Shown: one piece after another, positions 52,944-62,925 of the stretch | How positions within the stretch are numbered: position 1 is the first letter of the stretch | Layout: each line of letters begins with the position of its first letter | Source: Ammoniphilus sp. YIM 78166 | GTDB taxonomy: Bacteria; Bacillota; Bacilli; Aneurinibacillales; RAOX-1 | DNA length: 64,000 nucleotides | Assembly (NCBI RefSeq): GCF_004522215.1 | Contig: NZ_SDLR01000003.1 | Coordinates: 434,001-498,000 of the forward strand | Direction: 5' to 3' | Made by a program: the position numbers and the translations under genes | Notes under the pieces: generated by a model | Told to the model about the DNA's origin: nothing | Seen by the model: only the letters and a program-made list of their open reading frames with translations | The model's database searches: none

Positions 52944-55001
52944 CTACTCCACCTTAAGATTAAACCGCTCCAGCGCCGACGCGACATCTTCAATGCGGGT
53001 CGAGAGCGGGCTCTCTGGGAGGCTCTCCAACACCTTTTTTCCATATCGCTTGGTGTTGATCCGAGCGTCTAGTATGATCACAATCCCTTTATCGTTTTTG
53101 GTGCGAATGAGTCTTCCATAGCCTTGCTTGAGTCGAAGAATGGAGAAGGGAAGCGTGTATTCTTCGAATGAGCTTTTACCCAACGACTCTAACCGATCGG
53201 TTCGCGCCTTGGTGATCGGGTCGGTCGGAACCGGGAAGGGAAGCTTGCTCATCACGACGCAAATCAGATCATCCCCTGGGACGTCGACCCCTTCCCAAAA
53301 CGATTCACAACCGAATAAGACGCTCCGCGGATTCTTCTTAAAGTCAATCAGCAATTGCTCCCGGGAAACTCCTGACTCATGCAGCAACCCTTTTAATCCT
53401 TCCTTCAGCATCCAAGGATAAAGATCTTGATAAACCTTATTCATCTGCTGGTAGGAGGTAAACAAGAGAAACGTTCTCCCTCGGGTTTGCTGCAAGATTT
53501 CCTTCATAGCAGCCATGACGAATGAATCAAAGGAACGATGAGTCGGTTCCGGTACATTATCTGGTACGATGAGAAGCGACTGCTCGGCATAATTAAAGGG
53601 ACTAGGAGCATCAAAGGTGTCATACTCGTCAATGCCTAGCCGTTGGGCGACGAAGCCAAAGTTTCCTTGAGTGGTGAGAGTGGCCGATGTTAACAGGACC
53701 GTTTTCTTTTGAAATAACTCTTCTCGAAGCAGATCCGCAATCTCAATCGGGGCGGAACACAAGGTTAAGCAGTGAGCCCAGTAGAGCTGGTCTTTGATTA
53801 ACGGTTCTTTTTTAGGTGGGGTGAACTCCACCCAAGTGGCCCATTCTGAGGACTTCAATCGCAAGAGGACATGCCGCAGCATCTGATCCATCGCTGTGAT
53901 ATGGCCAATATAACGCCCCAATCCGGCTGTGGTTTCATTTTCCCCTTGTTCGAGCTCCATGAAATTCTTTTTATCTTGGATCAGCTGGATGATTTCTTTG
54001 AACGTGTCCTCAAAGGGATAGTGATCCAATATCGGCCGCTGCAGGATATACTGCGTGCGATCACGGGAGGCGAGATTCTCTCCCAGTGGAGCAAAGATTT
54101 CGGCCAGCTTCGTGTACAGCTGACCGTATTTCGCTTCGATGGACGTCTTCAGTTCGGGGTCTTCTACCCCCCGCGCCCAGTGGGTTCGACCTCTGGTGAA
54201 GCGGTAAAACAAATTGGTTAACAGGTCTAAATTCACGGTGTATTGAAACTGCTTGGTTACTTGATCCTCGATGCGATGAGCCTCGTCCATGATGACGCAA
54301 TCGTAATCGGGCAAGAGGCTCGCCCCTTGGCTACGCAGGACCAGATCCGTAAAGAACAGGGCGTGGTTGGCGACAATAACCTGGGCCTTCTGTAATTTCC
54401 GGCGCGCTTGCTGGATAAAGCAGGAGTCGTGGAAGGGACTTTCTTTGCCCATGCAATCATCTGCATCTCCTTTAATATCGTCGAAAAAAGAAGAGGGCAC
54501 GGAAAAGGGCAGTTCTTCCTTATCGCCATGGCGCATGGATCCTAAGTTTTGCTGGACTTGTTGGGCCAGCGCCGCAAAGGGGGTTTCTTTCATCAAGGAT
54601 TCTGAGATCAGCTGATCGAGCTTTCGTTTGCAAATATAATTGCCTCGGCCTTTCGCGAGCTCATAGCGGAAGTTTTCCCCCCACTCCGGGTCGATGTCGG
54701 CCAGGATCGATTTCACTAGAGGAAGTTCTTTTTGCAAGAGTTGGTTTTGTAGTGTGATCGTATTGGTCGAGATGATGACTCGTTTTTCCTCCTGCATCGC
54801 CCAGTATGCCGCTGGAAGAGCGTAGCCGAACGATTTTCCGGTCCCCGTTCCGGCTTCAATTAAGCCGTGCTTGGCAGTAGACAAGCTTTCCCAGACGGTT
54901 TTGGCCATGCGGAATTGAGCCTTGCGCGGCTGGTAGGGCTGCATGCGCTTGGATAGAAGTCCATCTCGTTTGAATATGTCATAAAGAAAAGTAGTCATCA
55001 T
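52944..55001 (-). CDS. dinG: DinG/YoaA-type XPD-family DNA helicase
   Basis: 685 residues. Walker A EAGTGTGKS (about 49-57), DEAH box MDEAHRIED, motif V/VI GCESFWEGVDVPGDD and QGYGRLIRTKNDKG, and Fe-S cluster cysteines (GNYICKR ... DDCMGKESPFHDSC) between motifs I and II, as in DinG/XPD. It unwinds DNA in repair, using ATP. The minus-strand ribosome site (GCAGGTATAA) is weak. Confidence 0.94.
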   Translation of the reverse strand: MMTTFLYDIFKRDGLLSKRMQPYQPRKAQFRMAKTVWESLSTAKHGLIEAGTGTGKSFGYALPAAYWAMQEEKRVIISTNTITLQNQLLQKELPLVKSILADIDPEWGENFRYELAKGRGNYICKRKLDQLISESLMKETPFAALAQQVQQNLGSMRHGDKEELPFSVPSSFFDDIKGDADDCMGKESPFHDSCFIQQARRKLQKAQVIVANHALFFTDLVLRSQGASLLPDYDCVIMDEAHRIEDQVTKQFQYTVNLDLLTNLFYRFTRGRTHWARGVEDPELKTSIEAKYGQLYTKLAEIFAPLGENLASRDRTQYILQRPILDHYPFEDTFKEIIQLIQDKKNFMELEQGENETTAGLGRYIGHITAMDQMLRHVLLRLKSSEWATWVEFTPPKKEPLIKDQLYWAHCLTLCSAPIEIADLLREELFQKKTVLLTSATLTTQGNFGFVAQRLGIDEYDTFDAPSPFNYAEQSLLIVPDNVPEPTHRSFDSFVMAAMKEILQQTRGRTFLLFTSYQQMNKVYQDLYPWMLKEGLKGLLHESGVSREQLLIDFKKNPRSVLFGCESFWEGVDVPGDDLICVVMSKLPFPVPTDPITKARTDRLESLGKSSFEEYTLPFSILRLKQGYGRLIRTKNDKGIVIILDARINTKRYGKKVLESLPESPLSTRIEDVASALERFNLKVE

Positions 55002-55143
55002 TTATACCTGCTTTGCCATTAGGTCTATCTCTCTATGATAACGCGGGTTTCTCTTGAGGTCTATGGTGGATTTGCAATTCGGCGTGGGGAAGATTACCAT
55101 AGACATAGAACAATTATATAAAATGGTGTAAGGAGTTACGTCT

Positions 55144-55575
55144 ATGGAATGGGAGATTTATCATATTAGTCAACAGACGGAAGTTAAAATCGACGAGACC
55201 GAGGAAGAAGCGGTTCTCATTTGTCTGGTCCCGCAGGCAGCGGAGCATTTCAAGAAGCTGTTGGATGGTGCCACGCAAGCGACGCTGGATTTCGATGGAG
55301 GCGTACTGGAAGGAGAACCGGTTATCGGATTTCGTTTACGCAATGCTAATGGGGAATTTTATATCGCCTTACCGAAAAAAGACTGGGAACATCTGTTAGA
55401 CCAGCCCGATGAAATCAGCTTTCATTATGGAGAAGGGGAAAAAGCCCGTTTCACCTCTCCTTTTTACAATAGCATGTTTGAGCAATTTCTCGATCAAGTC
55501 ATTGATCGCTACAATGATGGGGAAAAGGATGCTTTTACCGAAGCGATCGTTGCTGCATTTGGGGAAGAGGACTAG
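55144..55575 (+). CDS. hypothetical acidic protein, unknown
   Basis: 143 residues, acidic, mixed alpha/beta (MEWEIYHISQQTEVKIDETEEEA ... FHYGEGEKARFTSPFY). No family was recognised. GTAAGGAGTTACGTCT precedes the ATG; it reads away from dinG and ends in a terminator at 55587. Confidence 0.65.
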   Translation: MEWEIYHISQQTEVKIDETEEEAVLICLVPQAAEHFKKLLDGATQATLDFDGGVLEGEPVIGFRLRNANGEFYIALPKKDWEHLLDQPDEISFHYGEGEKARFTSPFYNSMFEQFLDQVIDRYNDGEKDAFTEAIVAAFGEED

Positions 55576-55586
55576 ACAAAGGAAAA

Positions 55587-55621
55587 AAGGCCATACCCTT
55601 GTAACCGCAGGGTGTGGCCTT
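55587..55621. terminator. terminator between convergent genes
   Basis: AAGGCCATACCCT pairs with AGGGTGTGGCCTT (one G-U). It serves the plus-strand hypothetical and possibly the ZIP gene. Confidence 0.8.
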
Positions 55622-55629
55622 CCTTCCTT

Positions 55630-56358
55630 TTATCCAAACCATTGGATTAAGCTGACCATAATCAAGAGACCGATGATAAAGGAGAAGGTAGCTGCTTTCT
55701 CATGGCCGTCTCCATGGCTCTCGGGGATCAGTTCCTTGTAAACAATGAATAGCATGGCCCCGGCTGCAAAAGACAGTCCATATGGCACCAACCCCGAAAC
55801 GAAGGAAGTTAAGTGATAACCTAGCACTGCGGTGACAATCTCTACGGCTCCTGTTAAGGAAGCAAGCAAAAACGCCTTCCAACGGCTGACCTGTTGGTTA
55901 ATTAAAAACAAGGCGATCAGGAAACCTTCCGGGGCATTTTGGATACCGATAGCAAAGGCAATCAGGCCCCCTAGCTCATCGTGACCGCTGGCGTAGCTGA
56001 CGCCTACCGACAACCCTTCCGGAAGGTTATGCAGTGTGATCGCAGCCAAGACCAGAAAAGCCTTTTGATCCATGGCGATATTAAATCTCGTATGTTCTAG
56101 ATCAATATGTGGAACATACCTTTCTAGTAGAGTTAGCGTAAACGTTCCTAGCAGCACCCCAAAGCATAGAACAAACAGATTGGAAAGTGCGAGAGCTTCG
56201 GGTATTAAGCTAAATGTCGAGGCAGCCATCATGACACCAGCGGTTAACGCGAGTAGTATATCCCGCCATCGGTGCGTGACCTCTTTGAAAAATAAGATCG
56301 GCAGGGCTCCTACGCCCGTGGCCATGGCTGACAAAACACTTCCGATATAAACTTCCAT
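55630..56358 (-). CDS. ZIP family metal transporter
   Basis: 242 residues with eight predicted membrane helices and the ZIP signatures HNLPEGLSVG (helix IV) and GIQNAPEGF (helix V), which bind Zn/Fe. The ATG at 56358 has GGAGGGAACATA upstream; the longer frame to 56475 lacks a ribosome site. It imports zinc or related metals. Confidence 0.93.
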   Translation of the reverse strand: MEVYIGSVLSAMATGVGALPILFFKEVTHRWRDILLALTAGVMMAASTFSLIPEALALSNLFVLCFGVLLGTFTLTLLERYVPHIDLEHTRFNIAMDQKAFLVLAAITLHNLPEGLSVGVSYASGHDELGGLIAFAIGIQNAPEGFLIALFLINQQVSRWKAFLLASLTGAVEIVTAVLGYHLTSFVSGLVPYGLSFAAGAMLFIVYKELIPESHGDGHEKAATFSFIIGLLIMVSLIQWFG

Positions 56359-56440
56359 GATGTATGTTCCCTCCGTGAAACTTGTGATCGTGCTATGCGT
56401 ATAAATAGAATCTATTCTATTGGTGAAGAGGAGGATGATT

Positions 56441-56998
56441 GTGAAAAAAGTGCTATTAAGCGGCCTCATGGTCATAGTACCGCTGGGGCTGACTCTTTAT
56501 GTTCTCTATCTCGTCTATCAGTGGCTCGATTCTTTGTCTTCCTTTATCCCTTTACCCGAATTTCCAGGCTCCGGTATTATTTATATCGTATTGATTATCT
56601 CTCTAATCGGCTTCATTAGTCAATGGTGGATCGGTAAAAAGGGGATCGCCTTGATAGAAGCGATTATTACGAGGTTCCCGGTAGTCAAGACCTTATACTT
56701 AATGACCAAACAAACCATGTCCTCGTTAGCGGGAGAGAAGCGAGCCTTTTCCAAGGTCGTCCTCTACAAAGAACAAGAAGATGTGATGCGAATTGGGTTT
56801 CTCACGACAGAAGACGTTCATCAATTTGAACTGGGTCAGGAGTTTGTGGCAGTCTACTTTCCACATGGCTTGCAGGTATCCGGCGAGCTGCGCTTGCTTC
56901 CTCGGCACCGGTTGATCTTCGTGGACACGCCCGTAGAAGAAGCCCTGCAATTTTGCTTGAGCGCAGGAGTAGCCGCGAAGAAAAGGGACACGTTATGA
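56441..56998 (+). CDS. DUF502 family membrane protein
   Basis: 185 residues. Two membrane helices (KKVLLSGLMVIVPLGLTLYVLYLVY and IIYIVLIISLIGFISQW) are followed by a soluble domain with ITRFPVVKTLYLMTKQTM, the DUF502 hallmark. GTG at 56441 has GAGGAGG 7 nt upstream; ATG 56435 is too close. It overlaps the sprT gene by 4 nt, so they are co-translated. Confidence 0.9.
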   Translation: MKKVLLSGLMVIVPLGLTLYVLYLVYQWLDSLSSFIPLPEFPGSGIIYIVLIISLIGFISQWWIGKKGIALIEAIITRFPVVKTLYLMTKQTMSSLAGEKRAFSKVVLYKEQEDVMRIGFLTTEDVHQFELGQEFVAVYFPHGLQVSGELRLLPRHRLIFVDTPVEEALQFCLSAGVAAKKRDTL

Positions 56999-57546
56999 AA
57001 TCACAACAGCGAGAGATTGACTTTGACCAGGAAAAGCTTCAAGCGTTAGCAAATAAGCTGTCCCAGCATTTTTGGCAGGTAGACCTGCAGATTCCGGTAG
57101 TCTGGAACGGCCGTCTGACGCGTGCCATGGGTCGGTTCGTGTTTCATCAAAAAGGAAAGAAGCGTGAACCGCTGAAAATTGAAATGAGCAAGTATGCGGC
57201 TCAATTCATTGATCGAGAGATTTTTATTGCCGTCCTATTGCATGAAATGTGCCATTATCACCTATTTATTCAAAATCAGCCGTTTCAAGACCATCATCCA
57301 GTGTTTGAACAAGAGCTTCGCCGTGTAGGAGCCATCTCGACGAACACAGTAAAACTGCCGACGAAAGCCTATCGATTAACCTGTACGAAGTGCAAGGGCG
57401 GACTTGGGATGATGAAGCGAATCAACCCCGACCGCTATCGTAGCGGATGCTGCCAGGCGTCGATCGCGCGAGAAGAAGTGCTGATGGGTTCCTTCCAATA
57501 TGATGGGAAAATTCTAAAGCATAGCAAAGTTCGTTTTTTGTCATAA
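56995..57546 (+). CDS. sprT: SprT family zinc protease-like protein
   Basis: 183 residues. HEMCHYH (HExxH-type metal site) near residue 80 and a C-terminal four-cysteine zinc ribbon (CTKCKGG ... GCC) match SprT/SprT-like proteins. The ATG at 56995 overlaps the upstream stop. Role in bacteria is not settled; related eukaryotic Spartan cuts DNA-protein crosslinks. Confidence 0.9.
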   Translation: MKSQQREIDFDQEKLQALANKLSQHFWQVDLQIPVVWNGRLTRAMGRFVFHQKGKKREPLKIEMSKYAAQFIDREIFIAVLLHEMCHYHLFIQNQPFQDHHPVFEQELRRVGAISTNTVKLPTKAYRLTCTKCKGGLGMMKRINPDRYRSGCCQASIAREEVLMGSFQYDGKILKHSKVRFLS

Positions 57547-57634
57547 TTTGCGATAATCCTCTTGAAACCTTTCTTAAAGGCTCATCGTCTAACTGGGTGA
57601 ATAGAACATTTTACCTGGAAAGGGAATGATTACG

Positions 57635-59896
57635 ATGAAGAGCTTTCATAAGAAAGGTTTTCCTATATTACTAGCAAGTACCCTTATGTTCACCAGCGGC
57701 GTGATTCCGGCGTTCGCTAATGAGACGATGCCTGCGAAGCCAGCTGAGGTCATTTCCGACACGAAAGCGATGGAAGCGGCCAAGATATCCAAGGAGCAAG
57801 CCTTAGAGATTGCTAAAAAAGCGGTGCCGATTCCTCAAGATTTTGTTCAGCGCAACGTGGAGTTCCATTCCAATTGGTGGGGCAACCAGACGGCAGCCTG
57901 GATTATCTATTGGGATCGACAAACGCCGCCTCAGTATGGGCATGCCCAAGTGGTCGTCGATGCAGCAACTGGAAACGTATTAAACGTAGAAGTGTATAAC
58001 AACCAAAACTCGAAACCAAGCTACCCACCCAAAACCGATATCACTCGTGCGAAGGAAATTGCCCAAGCTTATATCGAAAAGCACTACCCGGACAAAGCTG
58101 GCCAACTCATTTATGACGATCGCTTCGAGCAAATCGCGAAGCCGCCTTTAAATGGGCATGTGGAATATCCGCTGATCTATAAGCGTCTGGTCAACGGTAT
58201 TCCTTTTGAAGGAAATGAGATCCGCATTACGATCAACGGCGATGGACAGATGATCAATTTCGGTTACCGCTGGCAGGACGACTTGGAGTTCCCTAAACCA
58301 GAAAAGCTGCTGAGCCAAGAACAAGCCGTGAAGCTTTATCAGGATCAGGTCAAGCTGTCCCTCAAGCTTCTGCCTCAATGGGGACCGATATCGGAAAGAA
58401 AGACCTATGTGGGCTATTTGCCTCAAACCGCCAACTATTATCATGAACCGATTTACATTCGGGCGACGGACGGAGCGCTGGTTACGATCTGGGGAGATGT
58501 TATCAATGAAGCCGATACGGTTCGCGTTCCTGTATCCGATAAGAAGCTCGGTGAACTGACCCAAGGGAAGGTCACGGAAGCGCAAGCGTTAGAGATCTTG
58601 AAGAAACATTTTTCGTTGCCTAAGGATGCCAGCATGATTCGTTCTTCGTTTAGAGAACAATGGGGAGAAACGCAAACCTCGGTATGGGAATTTAACTGGG
58701 AGACTCGCAATGAAGGAATGGTAGCCGGCTGGTCCATGGCGGCTGTAGACGCGACGACGGGCCGAGTACTCAACTATAGCAATGAAAAGCACGTGATTAT
58801 GGAAAAAGAAGGCGCGGCCAAAGTCGATGCCAAGGTAAAAAGAGAGCAAGCGCAGCAGAAGGCGATGGAACTCATGAGAACCTTGCACCCGGATATTGCC
58901 CACCAGCTTTATCTGCAAAAAATGCCTCCGTCCCCCTATGAAGAAGCTCAAGCGCGATACCACTCGTTCATGTTTATCCGTGAGGTGAATGGGATTTCGC
59001 TTGAGCATGGAGGGATCAACGTGAATATTGATGCACTCACGGGTGATGTCAGCCATTACTGGTTCCATGGAGAAAATTTGACCATCCCAGAAACGAAACA
59101 GAACTATATTTCACCGCAAGAGGCCCTTTCCGCGTACATGGCCCGTTTAGAAATCCCGTTAATTTATATGCTGCCGCAAGAAAAGCCGGTGATGAACCCC
59201 GGAACCCCAGTCAAGCCGAATAAGAAAGCCATGCTGATTTACCAGCCTCGGTTAAAAGAGTTTGGCGAATCCGTTTTCCTTGATGCAGTGACAAGCAAGT
59301 GGACGAATCGGGAAACCGGTCAAGCGGTGGTGGAAGTGACAGAGGTGAAGGATATTCGCGGCCATCGTGCAGAAAAAGAGCTCCAAACCTTACTGCGTTA
59401 CAATGTGTTTGACGTGGATAACGGGATGATCAAGCCAGACGAGGAGATTACCAGGGGAGAACTGGTGAAAATGCTAGTCTTGGTTGAAAACAACGGATAT
59501 CGCATTTGGTATGATGGAGCAAGAACAGCGACGTTCTCGGATGTCAAAAAAGATTCTCCGTACTTCTCTTATGTGGAGCACGCGATTGATCGAAATTGGA
59601 TTGACCGAAACCAAGCCGCCTTTAATCCAAACGAAAAAATTAATCGAGAAGAGCTAGCCACTCTCATTATCCGGGCCCTAGGCTTTGAGAACCTGGCCAA
59701 GATGGACAATTTATTTATCAATGACCTGCAAGATGCGAATACGATTAAAAATATTGGGGCTGCCATCCTTGCTTCGAAGCTGGGGATTGTGGAAGTCCAA
59801 AACGGGAAGTTTGTTCCCCAAGGGCAGGTCACTCGTGCTGAGGCCGCTGTTTCCTTCTCCCGCTATTTGACTAAAAGAAGTGAATTAAGATACTAA
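57635..59896 (+). CDS. surface protein with YcdB/PepSY-like repeats and C-terminal SLH domains
   Basis: 753 residues. Signal peptide (about 1-28, ending VIPAFA). Three related repeats (roughly 45-190, 200-390, 395-550) carry ISKEQALEIAKKAV..., W.I.W and DAATGNVL-type motifs like the YcdB/PepSY proteins; SLH modules near the C-terminus (TRGELVKMLVL; NREELATLIIRAL; TRAEAAVSFSRYL) anchor it to secondary wall polymers. The ATG at 57635 has AAAGGG 10 nt upstream. Such proteins tie peptidase inhibition to the S-layer. Confidence 0.88.
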   Translation: MKSFHKKGFPILLASTLMFTSGVIPAFANETMPAKPAEVISDTKAMEAAKISKEQALEIAKKAVPIPQDFVQRNVEFHSNWWGNQTAAWIIYWDRQTPPQYGHAQVVVDAATGNVLNVEVYNNQNSKPSYPPKTDITRAKEIAQAYIEKHYPDKAGQLIYDDRFEQIAKPPLNGHVEYPLIYKRLVNGIPFEGNEIRITINGDGQMINFGYRWQDDLEFPKPEKLLSQEQAVKLYQDQVKLSLKLLPQWGPISERKTYVGYLPQTANYYHEPIYIRATDGALVTIWGDVINEADTVRVPVSDKKLGELTQGKVTEAQALEILKKHFSLPKDASMIRSSFREQWGETQTSVWEFNWETRNEGMVAGWSMAAVDATTGRVLNYSNEKHVIMEKEGAAKVDAKVKREQAQQKAMELMRTLHPDIAHQLYLQKMPPSPYEEAQARYHSFMFIREVNGISLEHGGINVNIDALTGDVSHYWFHGENLTIPETKQNYISPQEALSAYMARLEIPLIYMLPQEKPVMNPGTPVKPNKKAMLIYQPRLKEFGESVFLDAVTSKWTNRETGQAVVEVTEVKDIRGHRAEKELQTLLRYNVFDVDNGMIKPDEEITRGELVKMLVLVENNGYRIWYDGARTATFSDVKKDSPYFSYVEHAIDRNWIDRNQAAFNPNEKINREELATLIIRALGFENLAKMDNLFINDLQDANTIKNIGAAILASKLGIVEVQNGKFVPQGQVTRAEAAVSFSRYLTKRSELRY

Positions 59897-60016
59897 CCAA
59901 TTCCATTCTCGTGCATAGACTATCAGCAGAGAAGTGAACTTCTCAAAGTGATCAAAACGCGAGGGTGTTTGAAAGTGGTTAAAACAATTCTTAAAGCCGA
60001 TCTGCTTGCACTCAGT

Positions 60017-60071
60017 TTAGGGCTGAAGAAGTGTCAATCGTCCGCTTTTTAGCACTAATTATTAGCCCTAA
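60017..60071 (+). promoter_or_regulatory. 5'-leader hairpin overlapping the csp ribosome site
   Basis: TTAGGGCT (60017-60024) pairs with AGCCCTAA (60064-60071), extended by G-U and A-U pairs. The right arm shares its last two bases with AAGGAGG, so folding would reduce access to the ribosome site. Cold shock leaders are known to act as thermosensors; here the function is inference. Confidence 0.5.
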
Positions 60072-60084
60072 GGAGGATTCAAGC

Positions 60085-60285
60085 ATGCAAGGTAAAGTTA
60101 AATGGTTCAATGCGGAAAAAGGATACGGATTCATTGAGCGTGAAGATGGTGGAGATGTATTCGTTCATTATAGCGCGATCCAAACAGAAGGATTCAGAAC
60201 CCTTGAAGAAGGCCAACAAGTCAAGTTCGACATCGTCGAAGGAAACCGTGGACCTCAAGCTGCCAACGTCGTTAAAGTGAAATAA
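60085..60285 (+). CDS. cold shock protein (Csp family)
   Basis: 66 residues of a classic CSD protein: [17 protein letters not shown] (RNP1) and VFVHYSAIQ (RNP2). It binds single-stranded RNA/DNA as a chaperone. AAGGAGGATTCAAGC precedes the ATG; the upstream in-frame ATG at 60031 has no ribosome site. A long leader with a hairpin precedes it. Confidence 0.97.
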   Translation: MQGKVKWFNAEKGYGFIEREDGGDVFVHYSAIQTEGFRTLEEGQQVKFDIVEGNRGPQAANVVKVK

Positions 60286-60296
60286 ACGAGAATAAG

Positions 60297-60335
60297 AAAA
60301 GGAGCATCCTTTATAGGGAGTGCTCCTTTCTTTTG
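60297..60335 (+). terminator. terminator after csp
   Basis: GAAAAGGAGCA / TGCTCCTTTC with a T-run. Confidence 0.85.
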
Positions 60336-60389
60336 GTGTGATTCGTCAGAAAAATGCATCTTTTTAATTAGTCGATTAACTAACTTGTC

Positions 60390-61529
60390 TTACTCCGTCG
60401 AAAATAATCGATTGAGAGAAGAGATGGCAGCTTCTTTCTCTCGATCCACGGCATGAACATAAATATTAGTGGTGGAGATATTTTCATGTCCTAAGAGCTC
60501 CTGAACCACTTTAATATTTGCTCCATTCTGTAAGAGGAGGGTTGCAAAGGTATGACGAAGCTTATGTGGAGAAAGCTTACTGACGGAGGTCTCGTCGATG
60601 TTGGCGACCCGGGCATATTTTTTCACGATCTCGTAGACGGCTTTTCGACTGATACGAGTATGATCTCGATTGAGAAAAAGCGCATGTTGATGCTCTTTTG
60701 GAATTTTTTTAGGACGTGCATCCAGATAGGAGCTAATCGCCAGAAAGGTTTGCTCATTAACGTGTAGAGTGCGGTTTTTCTTGCCTTTTCCTAAGACGGA
60801 AAGGGTGGTATTCTCGCGGTGAAGACGAATACTCTCCGTGTTTAAGCTGCATAGTTCCGAAACTCGTAGACCGGAGTTGAGGAAAAGCAGGATAATGGCA
60901 CGATCACGAATTTCAAGCTCCGACTTGAAGCGTTTATCCTCTTCTCTATTTTCATAATATTTATTGATAGCCGCCAAATAGTCCAGGCATTCCTGATAGG
61001 TCAGAAACATCGGTTCACTTTGCTGCTTGGAGCCTCCGCGCTTACTGGCTTTTTTCTTTTCCAGCTCCTTCATGGGGTTGACAGAAATCGCATTGTTGCG
61101 AAGAAGATAGTCAAAAAAGGAGTTATAGGTAGAAACCTTTCTGGCTTGCCCACCGGCTAAGGAGTTTTTGCGGAAATAACGCTTCTCGACCCATTGTTCC
61201 TTTATTTCCCCTGTTTTTGGGTCAGCCTTCATCAATTTCGTGTAAACAATGCGTTCATATCCATTGGCTAAATACTGAAAGAAAGACTTAAGCAGGGCAT
61301 GATCAATCTCCGCAATGTCACCAATCCCCTCATTTTTGCAAAAGTCCCAAAGCAGGTTCAAATCATAGACATAGTTTTTAACTGTTAACAAAGATAGTTC
61401 TTCGGCGATGAGATCCGCAAGGTATTGTTGCGCTTCACCGGGCAGCTTATGGACCAGGAGCCGAACCGGTTCATCAAGCTGTTGGAATGGATCTTTCTTG
61501 ACAAAGCTTGAAAAAGGTTCAAAGTTCAT
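60390..61529 (-). CDS. tyrosine recombinase/integrase (XerS-like)
   Basis: 379 residues. An N-terminal core-binding SAM-like domain (about 40-165) and a catalytic domain with Arg in SGLRVSELCSL, HKLRHTFAT (HxxR), LGHENISTT and the nucleophile Tyr in NIYVHAVD. It opens MNFEPFSSFVKKDPF, unlike short phage integrases, and is of similar length to XerS of streptococci. No attachment site or phage gene is visible, so a housekeeping or orphan recombinase is likelier than a prophage remnant. Confidence 0.9.
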   Translation of the reverse strand: MNFEPFSSFVKKDPFQQLDEPVRLLVHKLPGEAQQYLADLIAEELSLLTVKNYVYDLNLLWDFCKNEGIGDIAEIDHALLKSFFQYLANGYERIVYTKLMKADPKTGEIKEQWVEKRYFRKNSLAGGQARKVSTYNSFFDYLLRNNAISVNPMKELEKKKASKRGGSKQQSEPMFLTYQECLDYLAAINKYYENREEDKRFKSELEIRDRAIILLFLNSGLRVSELCSLNTESIRLHRENTTLSVLGKGKKNRTLHVNEQTFLAISSYLDARPKKIPKEHQHALFLNRDHTRISRKAVYEIVKKYARVANIDETSVSKLSPHKLRHTFATLLLQNGANIKVVQELLGHENISTTNIYVHAVDREKEAAISSLNRLFSTE

Positions 61530-61660
61530 AAGGACGTTCTCCTTTAACCGTTTTAGTTTACATAAAATTCATTATATAACAGAAGGATTTGGATGCATAG
61601 GATGGATGATCCATCCTCAACCTATAAACTACGATACTTCGATGGAAGGAGAGAAGAAGG

Positions 61661-62761
61661 TTGAGTTGGTTTTCGTGGCTCTTTCCTGTGCATCCCGAAA
61701 TCAAAGAACGGCTTGAAGCATTCGACCCCCGTCCTGTTAAGCTTAGTCCAGAGGAAGAACAACTCGTTCAGGAAATAAAGAGTAAAACTGAACAGCTGAA
61801 TCGGAATAATATCACACGGACGCAAGCGTATTGGGAGATCTATAAGAGAAATCCTGAGGTAGAGTGGGCCTTACTGGCTCATATGGTATCTCGAAATGCA
61901 GGCTGGAGTATGACCGATATTCGCGGCGAATGGTGTTCTCGTATGCTTAAGGAAAAGGAAAGAGAGGATTATTTCCGATTCCTAGAACGAGCGAATTGGC
62001 TGATTTTTCAAGATGCCTATCCGCAGCTGTTGCTATATGAGCATTGTAAAAAGGTAAATGAAAGCTCCTTTCATCTCTTGGAGAGCTTCAGAGTTTCCAC
62101 TTTTATGAGAGTCATGTGGCAGGATTTTTGGGAGCATCGGAATCGAGAGCGGATCACGATATCCCTCATTATCAATGAACAAAATTATATCGAGTCGAGA
62201 GTGTTGAAAAGAGAGACCTACGCCGCTCCGATCCTCCACGATATCAAGTATTACCTCGAGGATTGGCTGAATTTATGCATGATCATCTTTCCCTCTCAGA
62301 AAAGCACGGGTATTCATTTATATGGCAGACATGTGCATTCTTTTCCTGAGCTTGAAGACCGGATTGAGCTTGGCAAACAGCTTTATACCTTGTTATTCTC
62401 CAAAGAAGTGCTTCCGGGTGTACGGGCATGGTGTGCCATGCAGCCTCATACAGGCTCACGTGAAGACTATTGGCCCCGATTTTTTTCTTCTGTTTTATCC
62501 AAGAACTTGGACCATCCCTACGTTCCGCGTCTTGAAACTCATGCGCCGCCCCGTCCCCAAATCTATAGTCCAAGTCTTCTCGTCGTTTGGCCTGATGTCC
62601 ACCACGAACCCCCTGGCGGACAAGACTGGTATCAAAGCGCGGACGTCGTAGAAGCGTTAAGGCCTGAAAAAATAAGCATCGAGAAGGCTGACTGGGACTA
62701 CTGGAAAATGCTTCAACGCATTGAGAATTTGGTTGAGATCAAACAAAAACTACTTCACTAA
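61661..62761 (+). CDS. DUF2515 family protein (YppC-like)
   Basis: 366 residues, soluble and Trp/Arg-rich, with NNITRTQAYWEIYKRNPEVEWALLAHMVSRNAGWSMTD near residues 50-85 as in DUF2515. AAGGAGAGAAGAAGG precedes a TTG start. Function is unknown; the family is restricted to spore-forming Bacillales. Confidence 0.85.
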   Translation: MSWFSWLFPVHPEIKERLEAFDPRPVKLSPEEEQLVQEIKSKTEQLNRNNITRTQAYWEIYKRNPEVEWALLAHMVSRNAGWSMTDIRGEWCSRMLKEKEREDYFRFLERANWLIFQDAYPQLLLYEHCKKVNESSFHLLESFRVSTFMRVMWQDFWEHRNRERITISLIINEQNYIESRVLKRETYAAPILHDIKYYLEDWLNLCMIIFPSQKSTGIHLYGRHVHSFPELEDRIELGKQLYTLLFSKEVLPGVRAWCAMQPHTGSREDYWPRFFSSVLSKNLDHPYVPRLETHAPPRPQIYSPSLLVVWPDVHHEPPGGQDWYQSADVVEALRPEKISIEKADWDYWKMLQRIENLVEIKQKLLH

Positions 62762-62925
62762 CAAAGTAGATGTAGGGTGTACATGAGTTGTACAACTTTT
62801 AGAATGTATAAGTTTCGTATAACTGTAGTTGGTTTGTGGATCCCAGTTTTTCTCAAGTGATGAAAGTTCCGCCGTGGGTACGATAATAGGGAAAGGAACT
62901 TTTCAACGTAAAGGAGGGAATCACA

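Noticed and set aside
60390..61529. Prophage or integrative element
   Set aside because: Only one recombinase is present, without phage structural genes or visible attachment repeats.
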